NCBI RefSeq assembly: GCF_023571765.1
Contig: NZ_JAMJXC010000019.1
Span: 1-64,000 of the forward strand
Length of the DNA stretch: 64,000 nt
Direction: 5' to 3'
Source: Xanthobacter aminoxidans
GTDB lineage: Bacteria; Pseudomonadota; Alphaproteobacteria; Rhizobiales; Xanthobacteraceae
Positions within the stretch are counted from its first letter, which is position 1, and each line of letters opens with the position of its first letter. Shown piece by piece: positions 1 to 8,156 of the stretch. A model generated the notes under the pieces. It saw only the letters and a list, made by a program, of their open reading frames with translations, searched no databases and was not told where the DNA came from. The translations under genes were made by a program, and so were the position numbers.

Positions 1-104
1 GGCCGGGGAAGGTCGCCCTCGTCGCCGTCATGCGAAAGATGCTCGTCATCCTCAACGCCATCGCAAGGGACAAAACCGACTGGAGCGGCGCCAAACCCGC
101 TTGA
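1..104 (+). CDS. IS110-family transposase, C-terminal end (cut by window edge)
   Basis: Reading from base 3, an open frame enters from the left edge and stops with TGA at 102-104, giving 33 residues. The stretch VALVAVMRKMLVILNAI followed by ARDKTDW is the usual C-terminal tail of IS110/IS116/IS902 transposases, the serine-type recombinases with an N-terminal RuvC-like DEDD domain. Only the last part of the C-terminal domain is visible, so whether the element is intact cannot be judged. The stop lies 15 bases before a palindrome shared with three other intergenic sites in this window, suggesting the element's right end is near base 119. Confidence 0.72.
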   Translation, partial: PGKVALVAVMRKMLVILNAIARDKTDWSGAKPA

Positions 105-119
105 CCCCAATCACGGAAG

Positions 120-145
120 ATGCCCGGGACAAGCCCGGGCATGAC
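120..145. repeat. Half copy of composite palindromic repeat (copy a)
   Basis: Arms atgcccggg (120-128) and cccgggcat (134-142) flank a 5-nt loop, followed by gac. The same sequence forms the right half of the full copy at 55887-56010. Here the left half and the GTGG that normally precedes the right half are missing, and the IS110-family transposase tail lies immediately upstream. The site is between genes pointing at each other (the transposase tail and cutA), as are the other three copies. Confidence 0.75.
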
Positions 146-205
146 GGCGGTTGAGGCGTACAGGTCCGCCCCCCGCGCCGCCCCGGCGCACCACACCCCG
201 CCGCC

Positions 206-526
206 TCAGCCCGCCGTCACCTCGCCGGCGATCCAGGCGAGATAGGCCGGCAGGCCGCCTTCCAGCGGCAGAACGACGATGGCCGGCACGTCGTAGGGAT
301 GGGCGGCGCGCACCGCCTCCACCACCTCGGCGGCCCGCTCCGCGGTGGTCTTCAGCATCATCACCGCCTCGGTGCCGCGCTCGATCTGTCCCTCCCAGCG
401 GTAGATGGAGACCATCTCCGGCAGGATGTTGGCGCAGGCGACGAGGCGCGCCTCCACCAGCGTGCGGGCCATCGCCTCGGCCTCCGCGACGCTGGGGAAG
501 GTGGCGTAGACGATGCGCGCGGGCAT
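206..526 (-). CDS. cutA: Divalent-cation tolerance protein CutA
   Basis: The 106-residue product matches the full length of CutA1, a small trimeric, ferredoxin-like-fold cytoplasmic protein linked to copper and other divalent-cation tolerance. The family pattern is clear: VYATFPS at the start, the LVACANI segment with Cys31, IYRWEG at 41-46, and HPYDVP at 76-81. The ATG at 526 is chosen because a ggaggaa ribosome site lies just upstream; the frame stays open further upstream, but that part is low-complexity Arg/Gly-rich. It is transcribed away from nadK, with a 143-bp gap between the two starts. The precise biochemical role of CutA proteins is unsettled. Confidence 0.93.
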   Translation of the reverse strand: MPARIVYATFPSVAEAEAMARTLVEARLVACANILPEMVSIYRWEGQIERGTEAVMMLKTTAERAAEVVEAVRAAHPYDVPAIVVLPLEGGLPAYLAWIAGEVTAG

Positions 527-669
527 GGGTTCCTCCGGGCGATGCGCTTGCCCCGCGACCCTACCACCCCTCCCGGCGCCTCGACAGACGGCGGCGGGAG
601 GGCTAGACCGTTCCCGGCCCCTTCCGCTCCCGGCCCGCCGACCGGACGATCCTCCTGACCGACGCACCG

Positions 670-1446
670 ATGAGCGAACCCCGTTTCCAGCGCATCGCCT
701 TCGTTTCCAGCCAGACGCCCGAGGCCGACGCCGCGCGCGAGCGCCTCGTCGCCCGCTACGGCATGGTGGCGGAGGAGGAGGCTGACGTGGTGGTCGCCCT
801 CGGTGGCGACGGCCTGATGCTGCAGACCCTGCACCGCTTCCGCGAGCGCGACCTGCCCATCTACGGCATGCACCGCGGCTCGGTGGGCTTCCTGATGAAC
901 ACCTATCGCGAGGAGGGGCTGGTCGAGCGCCTCACCGCCGCGCAGTCTGTGACCATCCATCCCTTGATGATGGAGGCCGTGACCTCCAGCGGCATGCGCC
1001 ACCGCGCCCCGGCCTTTAACGAGGTGTCCCTGCTGCGCCAGTCCTATCAGGCGGCGAAGCTGCGCATTTCCATCGATGGCAAGATGCGGCTGGAAGAGCT
1101 GATCTGCGACGGCGTCATCGTCGCGACCCCGGCCGGCTCCACCGCCTACAACCTCTCCGCCCACGGGCCGATCCTGCCCCTCGGTACGGCGCTTCTGGCG
1201 CTCACCCCCATCTCGCCCTTCCGCCCCCGCCGCTGGCGCGGCGCGCTGGTGCCGGACCGCGCGCGCATCGACATCGCCGTGATGGAGGCCGACAAGCGCC
1301 CGGTGAGCGCGGCGGCCGACCATTTCGAGGTGCGCGACATCATCGCCGTCTCCGCCCGGCTCGATACCACCTCCTCCGTGGACATGCTGTTCGACCCCGA
1401 CCATGGTCTCGACGAACGCATCCTGCGCGAGCAGTTCGTCTACTGA
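670..1446 (+). CDS. nadK: NAD kinase
   Basis: ATP-dependent NAD kinase makes NADP from NAD in the cytoplasm. The 258-residue protein carries the hallmark motifs: GGDG at 45-48 (phosphate binding), NE at 117-118, a DG pair at 147-148, and the [12 protein letters not shown] block at about 153-164. The usual SAGGP is SAHGP here. The length is typical of the short alphaproteobacterial NadK. The ATG at 670 is the first in frame after the gap from cutA. The MBOAT gene follows 21 bp downstream on the same strand; the two may be co-transcribed, though their functions are unrelated. Confidence 0.95.
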   Translation: MSEPRFQRIAFVSSQTPEADAARERLVARYGMVAEEEADVVVALGGDGLMLQTLHRFRERDLPIYGMHRGSVGFLMNTYREEGLVERLTAAQSVTIHPLMMEAVTSSGMRHRAPAFNEVSLLRQSYQAAKLRISIDGKMRLEELICDGVIVATPAGSTAYNLSAHGPILPLGTALLALTPISPFRPRRWRGALVPDRARIDIAVMEADKRPVSAAADHFEVRDIIAVSARLDTTSSVDMLFDPDHGLDERILREQFVY

Positions 1447-1467
1447 CGCCCCGGGCGCCGGCGAGCC

Positions 1468-2886
1468 ATGGTCTTCTCTTCCGTCACCTTCCTGTTCTAT
1501 TTCCTGCCGGCATTCCTGCTGTGCTACTTCGCGACGCCCGGCGTGCGCGCGAAGAACATGGTGCTGCTCGCCTTCTCGCTGGTGTTCTACGCCTGGGGCG
1601 GCCTTCCCAACGTTCTGGTGCTGGCGGCCTCCATCGTCGGCAACTATTTCCTCGCCCTCGCCATCGACGGCCGCAGCGAACGCTGGCGGCTGCGCGTGCT
1701 GGGCCTCGCGGTGGCGGCGAACCTTTGCGGCCTCATCGCCTTCAAATATTCCGGCTTCCTGGCGCAGAATTTCAACGTGCTGCTGGCGCCGACGGGCCTC
1801 GCGCTGCCGGTGGTGCATCCGGCGCTGCCGCTCGGCATCTCCTTCTTCACCTTCCACGCCATCTCCTACCTCGTGGACGTGTACCGCCGGAAAGCCTCGG
1901 CCAACGGGCGGTTCGAGGAGATCGCGGTCTACATCACCATGTTCCCGCAGCTGGTGGCCGGACCCATCGTCCGCTACTCCACCATCCACCGGCGCATCCG
2001 CCAGCGGCGCACCACGCTCGGCCGGGTCTCGGCGGGCCTGCGCATCTTCGTCATCGGCCTTTCGTGGAAGGTGCTGATCGCCGACGAGGTGGCGCCCGTG
2101 GTCAGCGCGGTGTTCGACCACACCGCCACGCCCAATCTCGGCGAGGCGTGGCTCGGCGTCACCGCCTATGCGCTGCAGATCTATTTCGACTTCGGCGGCT
2201 ATTCCAACATGGCCATCGGCCTCGCCATCGCCATGGGGCTGAAGTTCCCGCGCAACTTCAACCTGCCCTATGGCGCGCGCTCCATTTCGGATTTCTGGCG
2301 CCGCTGGCACATGAGCCTGTCGAGCTGGTTCCGCGACTATCTCTACATCCCGCTGGGCGGCAACCGGCACGGCCACTGGCACACCGCGGCGAATCTCTGG
2401 ACCGTCTTCCTCCTGTGCGGCCTGTGGCACGGGGCGAGCTGGACCTTCGTGATCTGGGGCGCCCACCACGGCACCTTCCTGGTGCTGGAGCGCACCCGCT
2501 TCGGCGCGTGGATGAAGGCGGCGCCGCGCGTGCTCTCCCACCTCTACGTGCTCTTGGTGGTGCTCACCGGCTGGGTCTGGTTCCGCGCCGACAGCCTGCC
2601 CCAGGCGCTGGAGCTGTTCCAGGGCCTCGTGGGGATGAACGGCGCCGGCTATCTTTCCACCCAGCTGGAGGTGGAGCTGAAGCCGGTGACGCTGGCCATC
2701 CTTGTGCTGGCGTGGCCGCTCGCCATGTTCGGCCTGCCGCGTCCGGGCGGGCGGAGCATGGCACCGAAGATGCGACTCGCCGTGTTCGGCGCTGTGGATA
2801 GTCTCGTGGTGTGGGGCCTGTTCGTGCTCTGCGTGCTCTCGGTGGGCGCGGCGACCTATTCGCCGTTCCTGTACTTCCGCTTCTAG
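1468..2886 (+). CDS. MBOAT-family membrane O-acyltransferase (AlgI/DltB-like)
   Basis: A 472-residue multi-spanning membrane protein of the MBOAT family, which passes acetyl groups across the inner membrane to modify extracellular polysaccharides or cell-wall polymers. Diagnostic features are WRRWHMSLSSWFRDYLYIPL around 278-295 and LWHGASW at 319-325; His281 and His321 are the likely active-site histidines. About ten hydrophobic segments are visible, starting at residue 5. The next gene, 15 bp downstream, encodes an SGNH-type partner of the AlgJ/AlgX kind, so the pair resembles an alginate-type O-acetylation module. No polysaccharide synthase is adjacent, so the acceptor is unknown. Confidence 0.9.
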   Translation: MVFSSVTFLFYFLPAFLLCYFATPGVRAKNMVLLAFSLVFYAWGGLPNVLVLAASIVGNYFLALAIDGRSERWRLRVLGLAVAANLCGLIAFKYSGFLAQNFNVLLAPTGLALPVVHPALPLGISFFTFHAISYLVDVYRRKASANGRFEEIAVYITMFPQLVAGPIVRYSTIHRRIRQRRTTLGRVSAGLRIFVIGLSWKVLIADEVAPVVSAVFDHTATPNLGEAWLGVTAYALQIYFDFGGYSNMAIGLAIAMGLKFPRNFNLPYGARSISDFWRRWHMSLSSWFRDYLYIPLGGNRHGHWHTAANLWTVFLLCGLWHGASWTFVIWGAHHGTFLVLERTRFGAWMKAAPRVLSHLYVLLVVLTGWVWFRADSLPQALELFQGLVGMNGAGYLSTQLEVELKPVTLAILVLAWPLAMFGLPRPGGRSMAPKMRLAVFGAVDSLVVWGLFVLCVLSVGAATYSPFLYFRF

Positions 2887-2901
2887 ATACGGAGGGACGC
2901 C

Positions 2902-3999
2902 ATGCCGCTTCTGATGTCCTTCCGCCGCTGGTGGGCGGTGATCTTCTTCGCCATCCTCACCCTGCCCACCATCGGCCTGATCGCCCCGGACCTGCCGGCC
3001 CCGCTGCGCACCGTCGCCGCTCCCGAGGCGCGCTGGTGGGAGGACGCGGCGCGCCGGCTCGATCCCTACATCAACAACGTGTTCGGCTTCCGCGGCGCGG
3101 TGCTCACCGCCCACCGCTCCTATGTGCGCTTCATCGGCGACACCCAGGGCGACCTCGCGCTGAAGGGCGAGAACGGCTCGCTCTTCCTCAAGGACGAGCA
3201 CGCGCTGGAGCAGTCGCTGGGCCAATTGGTGCGGCCGGAGGCGGTGACGAGCATCGTCGCGCTCGCCGAGCGCATGAACGCCTACATGACCGCCCATGGC
3301 GGGCGCTTCGTGGTGCTCATTCCGCCCAACGGCCACACCACCAATTTCGAGAATTTGCCCGCCTATGCCCGGCGCCTGAAGGTCTCGCCCACCGAGTATG
3401 ATCTCGTCGCGGAGAAGATGAAGGCGGCCGGCATCACCTTCGTGGACATGCGCCCCATCCTCGCCGAGGCGAAGAAGACCGGGCCGGTGCACTGGCGCTA
3501 CGACACCCACTGGAACCAGCGCGGCCAGCTCCTCGGCTTCAACGCCGCCATGGCCGCCGCCGGCCGCCCCGATCTGGAAGTGAAGCCGGAGGATGCCCTC
3601 GGCCCGCCGGAGCCGCGCCTCACCGGCGATCTGCTGCGGGCGACGGGCGCGCCCCTGCCGAACCCACCGGACGTGATGTTCCCGCCCAAGGGACCGATGG
3701 TGGCGCCGAAGGACCCGAAGCTCATCCCCGGCATCTTCAAGCCGGTGCCGGACAACGATCCGTTCCAGCCCTATGCCATCGACACGGGCCATGCCGGCCC
3801 GCGCATCATGGTCATCGGCGACAGCTTCTCACAGGGCTCCTGGCGTGGCCTCGGCGTGTCGCAGGCGTCGGCCTATGCCTGGATGCACCACCGCTATTGC
3901 CGCTTCGAGATGGGCGCCGTCGAGCGGTTCAAGCCCGACATCCTCATCTACGCGCCCACCGAACGGGCGATGCCCTGCAAGGGTACGCCGGCGGAGTGA
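2902..3999 (+). CDS. AlgJ/AlgX-like SGNH-fold O-acetyltransferase
   Basis: The 365-residue protein has an N-terminal membrane anchor (about residues 10-28) and a periplasmic domain with the two signature blocks of AlgX/AlgJ-type SGNH enzymes: RYDTHWN at 199-205 (Asp/His of the triad) and VIGDSFSQGSW at 304-314 with the nucleophilic serine. Such proteins take acetyl groups delivered by an MBOAT partner and place them on a polysaccharide. It follows the MBOAT gene by 15 bp with a ggaggg ribosome site (tacggagggacgcc). It is followed by a composite palindrome that could end transcription. Confidence 0.87.
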   Translation: MPLLMSFRRWWAVIFFAILTLPTIGLIAPDLPAPLRTVAAPEARWWEDAARRLDPYINNVFGFRGAVLTAHRSYVRFIGDTQGDLALKGENGSLFLKDEHALEQSLGQLVRPEAVTSIVALAERMNAYMTAHGGRFVVLIPPNGHTTNFENLPAYARRLKVSPTEYDLVAEKMKAAGITFVDMRPILAEAKKTGPVHWRYDTHWNQRGQLLGFNAAMAAAGRPDLEVKPEDALGPPEPRLTGDLLRATGAPLPNPPDVMFPPKGPMVAPKDPKLIPGIFKPVPDNDPFQPYAIDTGHAGPRIMVIGDSFSQGSWRGLGVSQASAYAWMHHRYCRFEMGAVERFKPDILIYAPTERAMPCKGTPAE

Positions 4000-4025
4000 G
4001 GAGCGTGCCGCTCCATTTTACTGTT

Positions 4026-4128
4026 GTCATCGCCCGCCTCGTGCGGGCGATCCACCGTTCCGCTTGTGCCGTGGCCGACGTTGGGAACCAGCCACACCGT
4101 GGATCGCCCGGACGAGCCGGGCGATGAC
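4026..4128. repeat. Composite palindromic intergenic repeat (copy b)
   Basis: Two GC-rich hairpins face each other. The left one (4026-4057) begins GTCAT, contains cgcccgcctcgtgcgggcg and ends ATCCACCG; the right one (4098-4128) begins CGTGGAT, contains cgcccggacgagccgggcg and ends ATGAC. The outer halves are also inverted copies of each other, so the whole element can fold as one large palindrome. It lies between two genes that converge (3999 and 4148). Confidence 0.8.
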
Positions 4129-4147
4129 GGTGCGTAACTGATGCCGC

Positions 4148-4783
4148 TCAGCCCTTCGCGCGCGCCTTCAGGTCCATGCCGCCGCCCGGCGGGCGCTCGC
4201 GCTCGGTCAGTTCATCGACAAAGGAGTAGTCGAGATAGCCGCAGCGGGCGAGGGACTTCATGACCCGCATGTCCACCCGCCCGTCCACGATGGCGGCATC
4301 GTCCACATAGACGCCGACGATCTCGCCGATGATCATGTGCTGGTCGGGCAGCGTACCGTCCTTCCCCTTGGGGCGGAAGGTCTCCACATAGACGCATTCG
4401 AGCGCGCACGGGCTGGCGGCGACGCGGGGCGGCTTCACGAGGCGCGAGGGCGCACGCTCGAGGCCCACGAGGTCGAACTCGCTCACGTCACGCGGCGCGG
4501 GGGCGGAGGTGAGGTTCACCGCGTCGATCAGATCGAGGGTGGCGAGATTGCAGACGAACTCGCCGGTGGCCTCGATGTTGGCGGCGCTGTCCTTGTGGCC
4601 GGCCGACGAGAACATCACCAGCGGCGGCGCCTCGCAGATCAGGTTGAAGAAGGAATAGGGCGCGAGGTTCGCCACGCCCTCCGGCGTCAGCGAGGAGATC
4701 CAGCCGATGGGGCGGGGCGCCACGATGGCCTTCAGCGGCGAGAAGGGCAGGCCGTGATTGCGCTTGGACGGCTCGTAGAACAT
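4148..4783 (-). CDS. Flavin reductase-like FMN-binding protein
   Basis: The 211-residue protein matches the flavin-reductase-like / flavoredoxin family, which binds FMN in a split-barrel fold and either reduces flavin for a partner or transfers electrons itself. Visible family features are APRPIGWISSLTPEG near residue 22, NLAPYSFFN at about 40-48, and a central HKDSAANIEATGEFVCNLAT segment, all FMN-pocket regions. The ATG at 4783 is the natural start of the conserved region. It lies 87 bp downstream of the patatin gene on the same strand and may be co-transcribed. The electron acceptor cannot be inferred from context. Confidence 0.87.
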   Translation of the reverse strand: MFYEPSKRNHGLPFSPLKAIVAPRPIGWISSLTPEGVANLAPYSFFNLICEAPPLVMFSSAGHKDSAANIEATGEFVCNLATLDLIDAVNLTSAPAPRDVSEFDLVGLERAPSRLVKPPRVAASPCALECVYVETFRPKGKDGTLPDQHMIIGEIVGVYVDDAAIVDGRVDMRVMKSLARCGYLDYSFVDELTERERPPGGGMDLKARAKG

Positions 4784-4870
4784 TGCGGGGCAGATCCTGA
4801 TCCGGGAGATTCCGGACCATAGCCGCTCCGCCCGCCGGGCGGCAGCTATACTGATGCATGGTGCGGGGCC

Positions 4871-5980
4871 TCAGCCCAGCGCCAGCATGGTCGATGTGAT
4901 GTCCTCCAGCGCCCGCTCGGTCGTCTCCATGCCGGCGGCGATGGCCTCCTTCGCCCGCTGGAACTCGAACAGGCCGATGCGGCCGAGCTTGGGGGAGAGC
5001 ATCACGTCCGGCGGATCGCCGGCGAGGCGCGAGCGGGCGATGCGGTCCTGGGTGATGTTGAAGGCGTCGATCATGACCGTGGTCAGCCCGCGCGGGCCGT
5101 CGCCGGAAGGACCGGCGAAGAACTGTCGCCGCAGCCGGTCGGGGCTGAGGATACCGGCGAGGCCGTCCTTCTTCTCCGCCACCGCCATCTCGGCGACGCG
5201 CTCCACCACCCCGCCATGGTCCTGGATGACCGTGCCGCGGCCGAACACGTCGGCATTGAGGTTCACCGCGATCACCATGCGCGCGCCCATGGCGCGGGCG
5301 GCGGAGACCGGCACCGGGTTCACCAGCGCCCCGTCCATCAGCCAGCGCCCGCCCACCTTTACCGGCGTGAATATGCCGGGCAGGGCGTAGGAGGCGCGGA
5401 TGGCGTCCACGAAATCGCCGCGGGTGAGCCAGATCTCGTGGCCCGTGCCCAGCTCCGTCGCGATGGCGGCGAAGACGATGGGCAGGTCCTCGATGGCGAT
5501 GCCACCCACGTTGCGGCGCATCAGCTCCACCAGCCGGCGCCCGCCGATGAGGCCGGCGGCGCCGAGATTGAAATCGAGCAGGCTCAGCACGTTGCGCTTG
5601 GTGAGGCTGAGCGCCCACTCCTCCAGCGTGTCGAGCTTGCCGGCGGCCCAGATGCCGCCCACCACCGCGCCGATGGAGGTGCCCGCCACCACCGAGGGGC
5701 GGATGCCGGCGCGGTCCAGCGCCTTCAGCACGCCGATATGGGCAAAGCCCCGCGCCGCCCCGCCGCCGAGCGCAAGGCCGATGGCCGGGCCGTTGGGCAC
5801 GGACGTGCGCGGCGCCGCGTGCGCCGGCGTGCCGAGATCGGGCGGGCCGGCATCGGGCGGCTGCGACGCGGGATTCTTCGCCTCGGAGGCCGCGGAACTG
5901 GAGGCCGCAGAACTGGAGGCCGCAGTTTTGGGGGCGGCCGCTGCGGTGGGGCCGGATCGCCAGTGGAGGGACTGAAACAT
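4871..5980 (-). CDS. Patatin-like phospholipase (RssA-type)
   Basis: A 369-residue serine acyl hydrolase with the patatin Ser-Asp dyad: oxyanion-hole glycines GGGAARG at 72-78, nucleophile elbow GTSIG at 100-104, and catalytic Asp in DGA at 216-218. This arrangement is that of the RssA/YlbK bacterial patatins, thought to act on membrane lipids or esters. I chose the ATG at 5980 because a gggaggcg ribosome site precedes it; an in-frame ATG at 6040 would add 20 basic residues. Residues 1-60 are Ala/Ser-rich and include a 15-bp tandem repeat. Similar patatins neighbour hisI/folE in other Hyphomicrobiales. Confidence 0.88.
   Translation of the reverse strand: MFQSLHWRSGPTAAAAPKTAASSSAASSSAASEAKNPASQPPDAGPPDLGTPAHAAPRTSVPNGPAIGLALGGGAARGFAHIGVLKALDRAGIRPSVVAGTSIGAVVGGIWAAGKLDTLEEWALSLTKRNVLSLLDFNLGAAGLIGGRRLVELMRRNVGGIAIEDLPIVFAAIATELGTGHEIWLTRGDFVDAIRASYALPGIFTPVKVGGRWLMDGALVNPVPVSAARAMGARMVIAVNLNADVFGRGTVIQDHGGVVERVAEMAVAEKKDGLAGILSPDRLRRQFFAGPSGDGPRGLTTVMIDAFNITQDRIARSRLAGDPPDVMLSPKLGRIGLFEFQRAKEAIAAGMETTERALEDITSTMLALG
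5885..5929. repeat. 15-bp tandem repeat inside the patatin gene
   Basis: Three consecutive units of ggaggccgcagaact (5885-5899, 5900-5914, 5915-5929, the first and last slightly changed) encode the repeated Ala/Ser stretch in the non-conserved N-terminal linker. Unit length is a multiple of three, so copy-number change would keep frame. Confidence 0.7.
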
Positions 5981-6110
5981 CGACGCCTCCCGTCGCGCCG
6001 CCCGCTTCTGGCGCCGTGGAAGCAGAGCCTCCATCGGCACCGAAGCGTTTCCGGCGCACCGCTACTATGGCGTCACGTTTACTAAGGTCTGGTGTCCGAA
6101 GCGTGGCACC

Positions 6111-7130
6111 CTATGGCACCTCTCGGCGCCGGGCGGCAGAGGGCGCCTCGCCGAAATGGCGGCGGAACTGGCGGTTGAAGGTGGAGAGGTCGCGGAAGCC
6201 GGCCTCGAACGCGAGGTCGGAGATGCGCCGGTGGGCGTGGCGCGGATCGTCGAGCATCCGGCGCAGCCATTCCATCCGGAGCCGGGCGACATAAGCGGAG
6301 AAGGTCTCGCCGCCTTCCTCGAACAGCACCTGCACATAACGTGCGCTGATGCCGAGCTGGGTTCCGATGGTGGTCGCGGACAGATCGTGGCGGTGGAGGG
6401 CGGCCAGGGTCGCGGCCTTGGCGGTGGCGAGGCGCGCGGCCTTCACGGCGCTGCGTCCGGGCGCTTCACGCGGGGGAGCGCTGCGCTTGAGCACCAGCGC
6501 GGCGAGTTCAGCGAGCTGCGCGGCCACCAGCCGGCCGCCTTCTTCCGAGCCGACGTGCTGCCGTTCGAGCAGTTCCGCATAGCCGAACATCAGATCGAGC
6601 GCCGGATCGCCGGCCGCGAAACGCAGCATGTCGAGGTCGTCGATGTGCGGCACCAGGGTCCGCAGCCGGGCGCGCGAGACCTGCACGGTGCGGAACGTCG
6701 TGCTCGACTGGATGTCGGCGGACGAACGCTGGCCGAGGTTCCAGACGCCGGTTTCGCCCGCGCCGACCTCCATCTCGCGGCCGTCCGGCGTGGTGACGCG
6801 ATAGGCGCGTTCGGAACGGCAGATGGTGAGATCGTCGATGCCGTCCGAGAGCAGCGCGGTCGTCCGGCTCGAGACGATGGCGCTGGTGTGTCCCTGCCCG
6901 ACCAGGACGCCGGGAAGGTTGAGGAAGTGCCCCGAGATGTGGAAGGGGTCGCCGGAGCTTGGCACAAGGTCGAGGCCGATCAGCACGGGGCCGTAAAAGT
7001 CACGGACATAGGCCATCCGCTCCGCTGCCGGCACGTCGGCGGTGTTGAACCGCACGGGTGCAAAGGCACTGGCGTGATCGGGGGGCGTGTCCGCGGCTTT
7101 TTCAGCGGCCTGTTCAGCGGCTTGGGGCAT
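6111..7130 (-). CDS. AraC-family transcriptional regulator
   Basis: The last ~90 residues form a standard AraC/XylS DNA-binding domain with two helix-turn-helices: first helix pair around TIGTQLGISARYVQVLFEEG, second around RISDLAFEAGFRDLSTFNRQ, then FRRHFGEAPSA. The N-terminal ~200 residues resemble the AraC-binding-like domain (cupin type) and presumably sense a small molecule. I use the ATG at 7130 (339 residues); the frame stays open to a GTG at 7319, but a strong ribosome site is not visible at either. The target genes are unknown; the patatin gene downstream is the nearest candidate. Confidence 0.82.
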   Translation of the reverse strand: MPQAAEQAAEKAADTPPDHASAFAPVRFNTADVPAAERMAYVRDFYGPVLIGLDLVPSSGDPFHISGHFLNLPGVLVGQGHTSAIVSSRTTALLSDGIDDLTICRSERAYRVTTPDGREMEVGAGETGVWNLGQRSSADIQSSTTFRTVQVSRARLRTLVPHIDDLDMLRFAAGDPALDLMFGYAELLERQHVGSEEGGRLVAAQLAELAALVLKRSAPPREAPGRSAVKAARLATAKAATLAALHRHDLSATTIGTQLGISARYVQVLFEEGGETFSAYVARLRMEWLRRMLDDPRHAHRRISDLAFEAGFRDLSTFNRQFRRHFGEAPSAARRREVP

Positions 7131-7538
7131 CGAAACGGAGCTTGAAATCTGGTCCGATCGGCGACCGGGGTCATCTGTCCCACGTGCCGTCGAAGAGGTT
7201 GCGGCAATCGCCTGCCTGAAGCGGGCGACGACTTGCCGTCGCAAAGGAATGCAGGGGAAGCTTTGCCGCGTCAATGTCCCGGGCGCGCGCGGCGCGGTTG
7301 TGGCCCGCATTTTCTGCACCGGAAGAGGCGCGTTTCGCGCCTTGCACAGGGGGAGTGCGCGTAATGCCGAGCAACGCGGCCGGGAGTGGCGGATAAGAAG
7401 CAGCGGACCACAGTTTCAGCGCTTCCGTCAGGGCGATCGCCTGAAAACCTCCGCGGCCGGTGCAGTGCTTTTTCCGTTGCCGCGTTCTCGCAGGCGGCGG
7501 GCCGGCACTGTGCCGGCTATTTCTGTTCAGGCGGCAGT
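7131..7538. other. Gene-free interval upstream of the AraC regulator gene
   Basis: About 400 bases lie between the regulator start and the repeats that trail hisI. I see no convincing coding region. A perfect hairpin, gccggca/tgccggc with a 3-nt loop, sits at 7501-7517, about 75 bases past the hisI stop; it has no T-run, so it is at best a weak terminator for hisI. The regulator's promoter should be here, but no clear -35/-10 pair stands out. Confidence 0.5.
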
Positions 7539-7606
7539 GTCAGTGATCGTGCCAGATCAGTGATCTTGCCCGGTCAGTAATCTTGCCCGGTCAGTGATCG
7601 TGCCCG
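7539..7606. repeat. 17-bp tandem repeat (4 copies) across the hisI stop codon
   Basis: Four head-to-tail 17-bp units start at 7539, 7556, 7573 and 7590 on the plus strand, with consensus gtcagtgatcttgcccg. The unit at 7590-7606 contains the hisI stop codon and the last four codons (Gly-His-Asp-His); the other three lie past the stop and differ from it by one to four bases. This looks like duplication of the gene's 3' end. Confidence 0.85.
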
Positions 7607-8082
7607 TCGTGGCCCTTGCCGTAGACGGCGGCGGGATCGAAGCGCGGGGTGTCGCCGGTGAAGGCGAGGCGGGTCGCCTCGGAAGGCGCCGCCCCGATGG
7701 GCACGGAGCGGTAGAAGCAGGAGCGGCGGCCGGTGTGGCAGGCGGCGCCCGTGCCGCCCATTTCCACCTTGATGACCACCGCATCCTGATCGCAGTCGAT
7801 CAGCATCTGCCGCACCTTCTGGGTGTGGCCGGAGGTCTCGCCCTTCTTCCAGAGCTTGCCGCGCGAGCGGGAAAAGTAGTGCGCCTCGCCGGTCGCCATG
7901 GTGAGGGCGAGGGCCTCCGCATTCATGTGGGCGAGCATCAGCACCTCGCCGGTCTCCGCATCTACGGCGACGCAGGTGACGAGGCCGTTGGCGTCGAAGC
8001 GCGGGGAGAGGATGGTGTCCTCCTCCAGCGCGGCGCCCTTGCCGGCGGCGGGGAAGGTGAAGGCGGTGGTTTCGGCACTCAT
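7591..8082 (-). CDS. hisI: Phosphoribosyl-AMP cyclohydrolase
   Basis: HisI opens the adenine ring of phosphoribosyl-AMP, the third step of histidine biosynthesis. The 163-residue protein contains the metal site DCDQDA starting at Asp96, GHTQ at 85-88, and the zinc cysteines Cys97, Cys115 and Cys122 in [12 protein letters not shown]. Only the cyclohydrolase is present, without the fused HisE domain of enterobacteria. The C-terminus ends in a His/Asp-rich tail (GHDGHDH) that coincides with a 17-bp tandem repeat. It lies 74 bp downstream of folE on the same strand, an order common in the Hyphomicrobiales, and is likely co-transcribed with it. Confidence 0.95.
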   Translation of the reverse strand: MSAETTAFTFPAAGKGAALEEDTILSPRFDANGLVTCVAVDAETGEVLMLAHMNAEALALTMATGEAHYFSRSRGKLWKKGETSGHTQKVRQMLIDCDQDAVVIKVEMGGTGAACHTGRRSCFYRSVPIGAAPSEATRLAFTGDTPRFDPAAVYGKGHDGHDH

Positions 8083-8156
8083 GATCGCTGGGTCACTTTC
8101 GCTCGCGTGTCGGGCGCTCCCGCCGAGCAGGAACGCCCTTCTGCGGCGGTCCTGCG

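Noticed and set aside
361-3792. Very long open frame on the minus strand opposite nadK and the MBOAT pair
   Set aside because: It is rich in Arg, His, Gly and Gln with no recognisable domain, and lies antisense to three well-supported genes. Such frames are expected from strongly biased third positions at this GC content.
5885-5929. Possible CRISPR-like or regulatory repeat
   Set aside because: Three adjoining 15-bp units without spacers, lying inside the patatin coding region. It is a simple coding tandem repeat.
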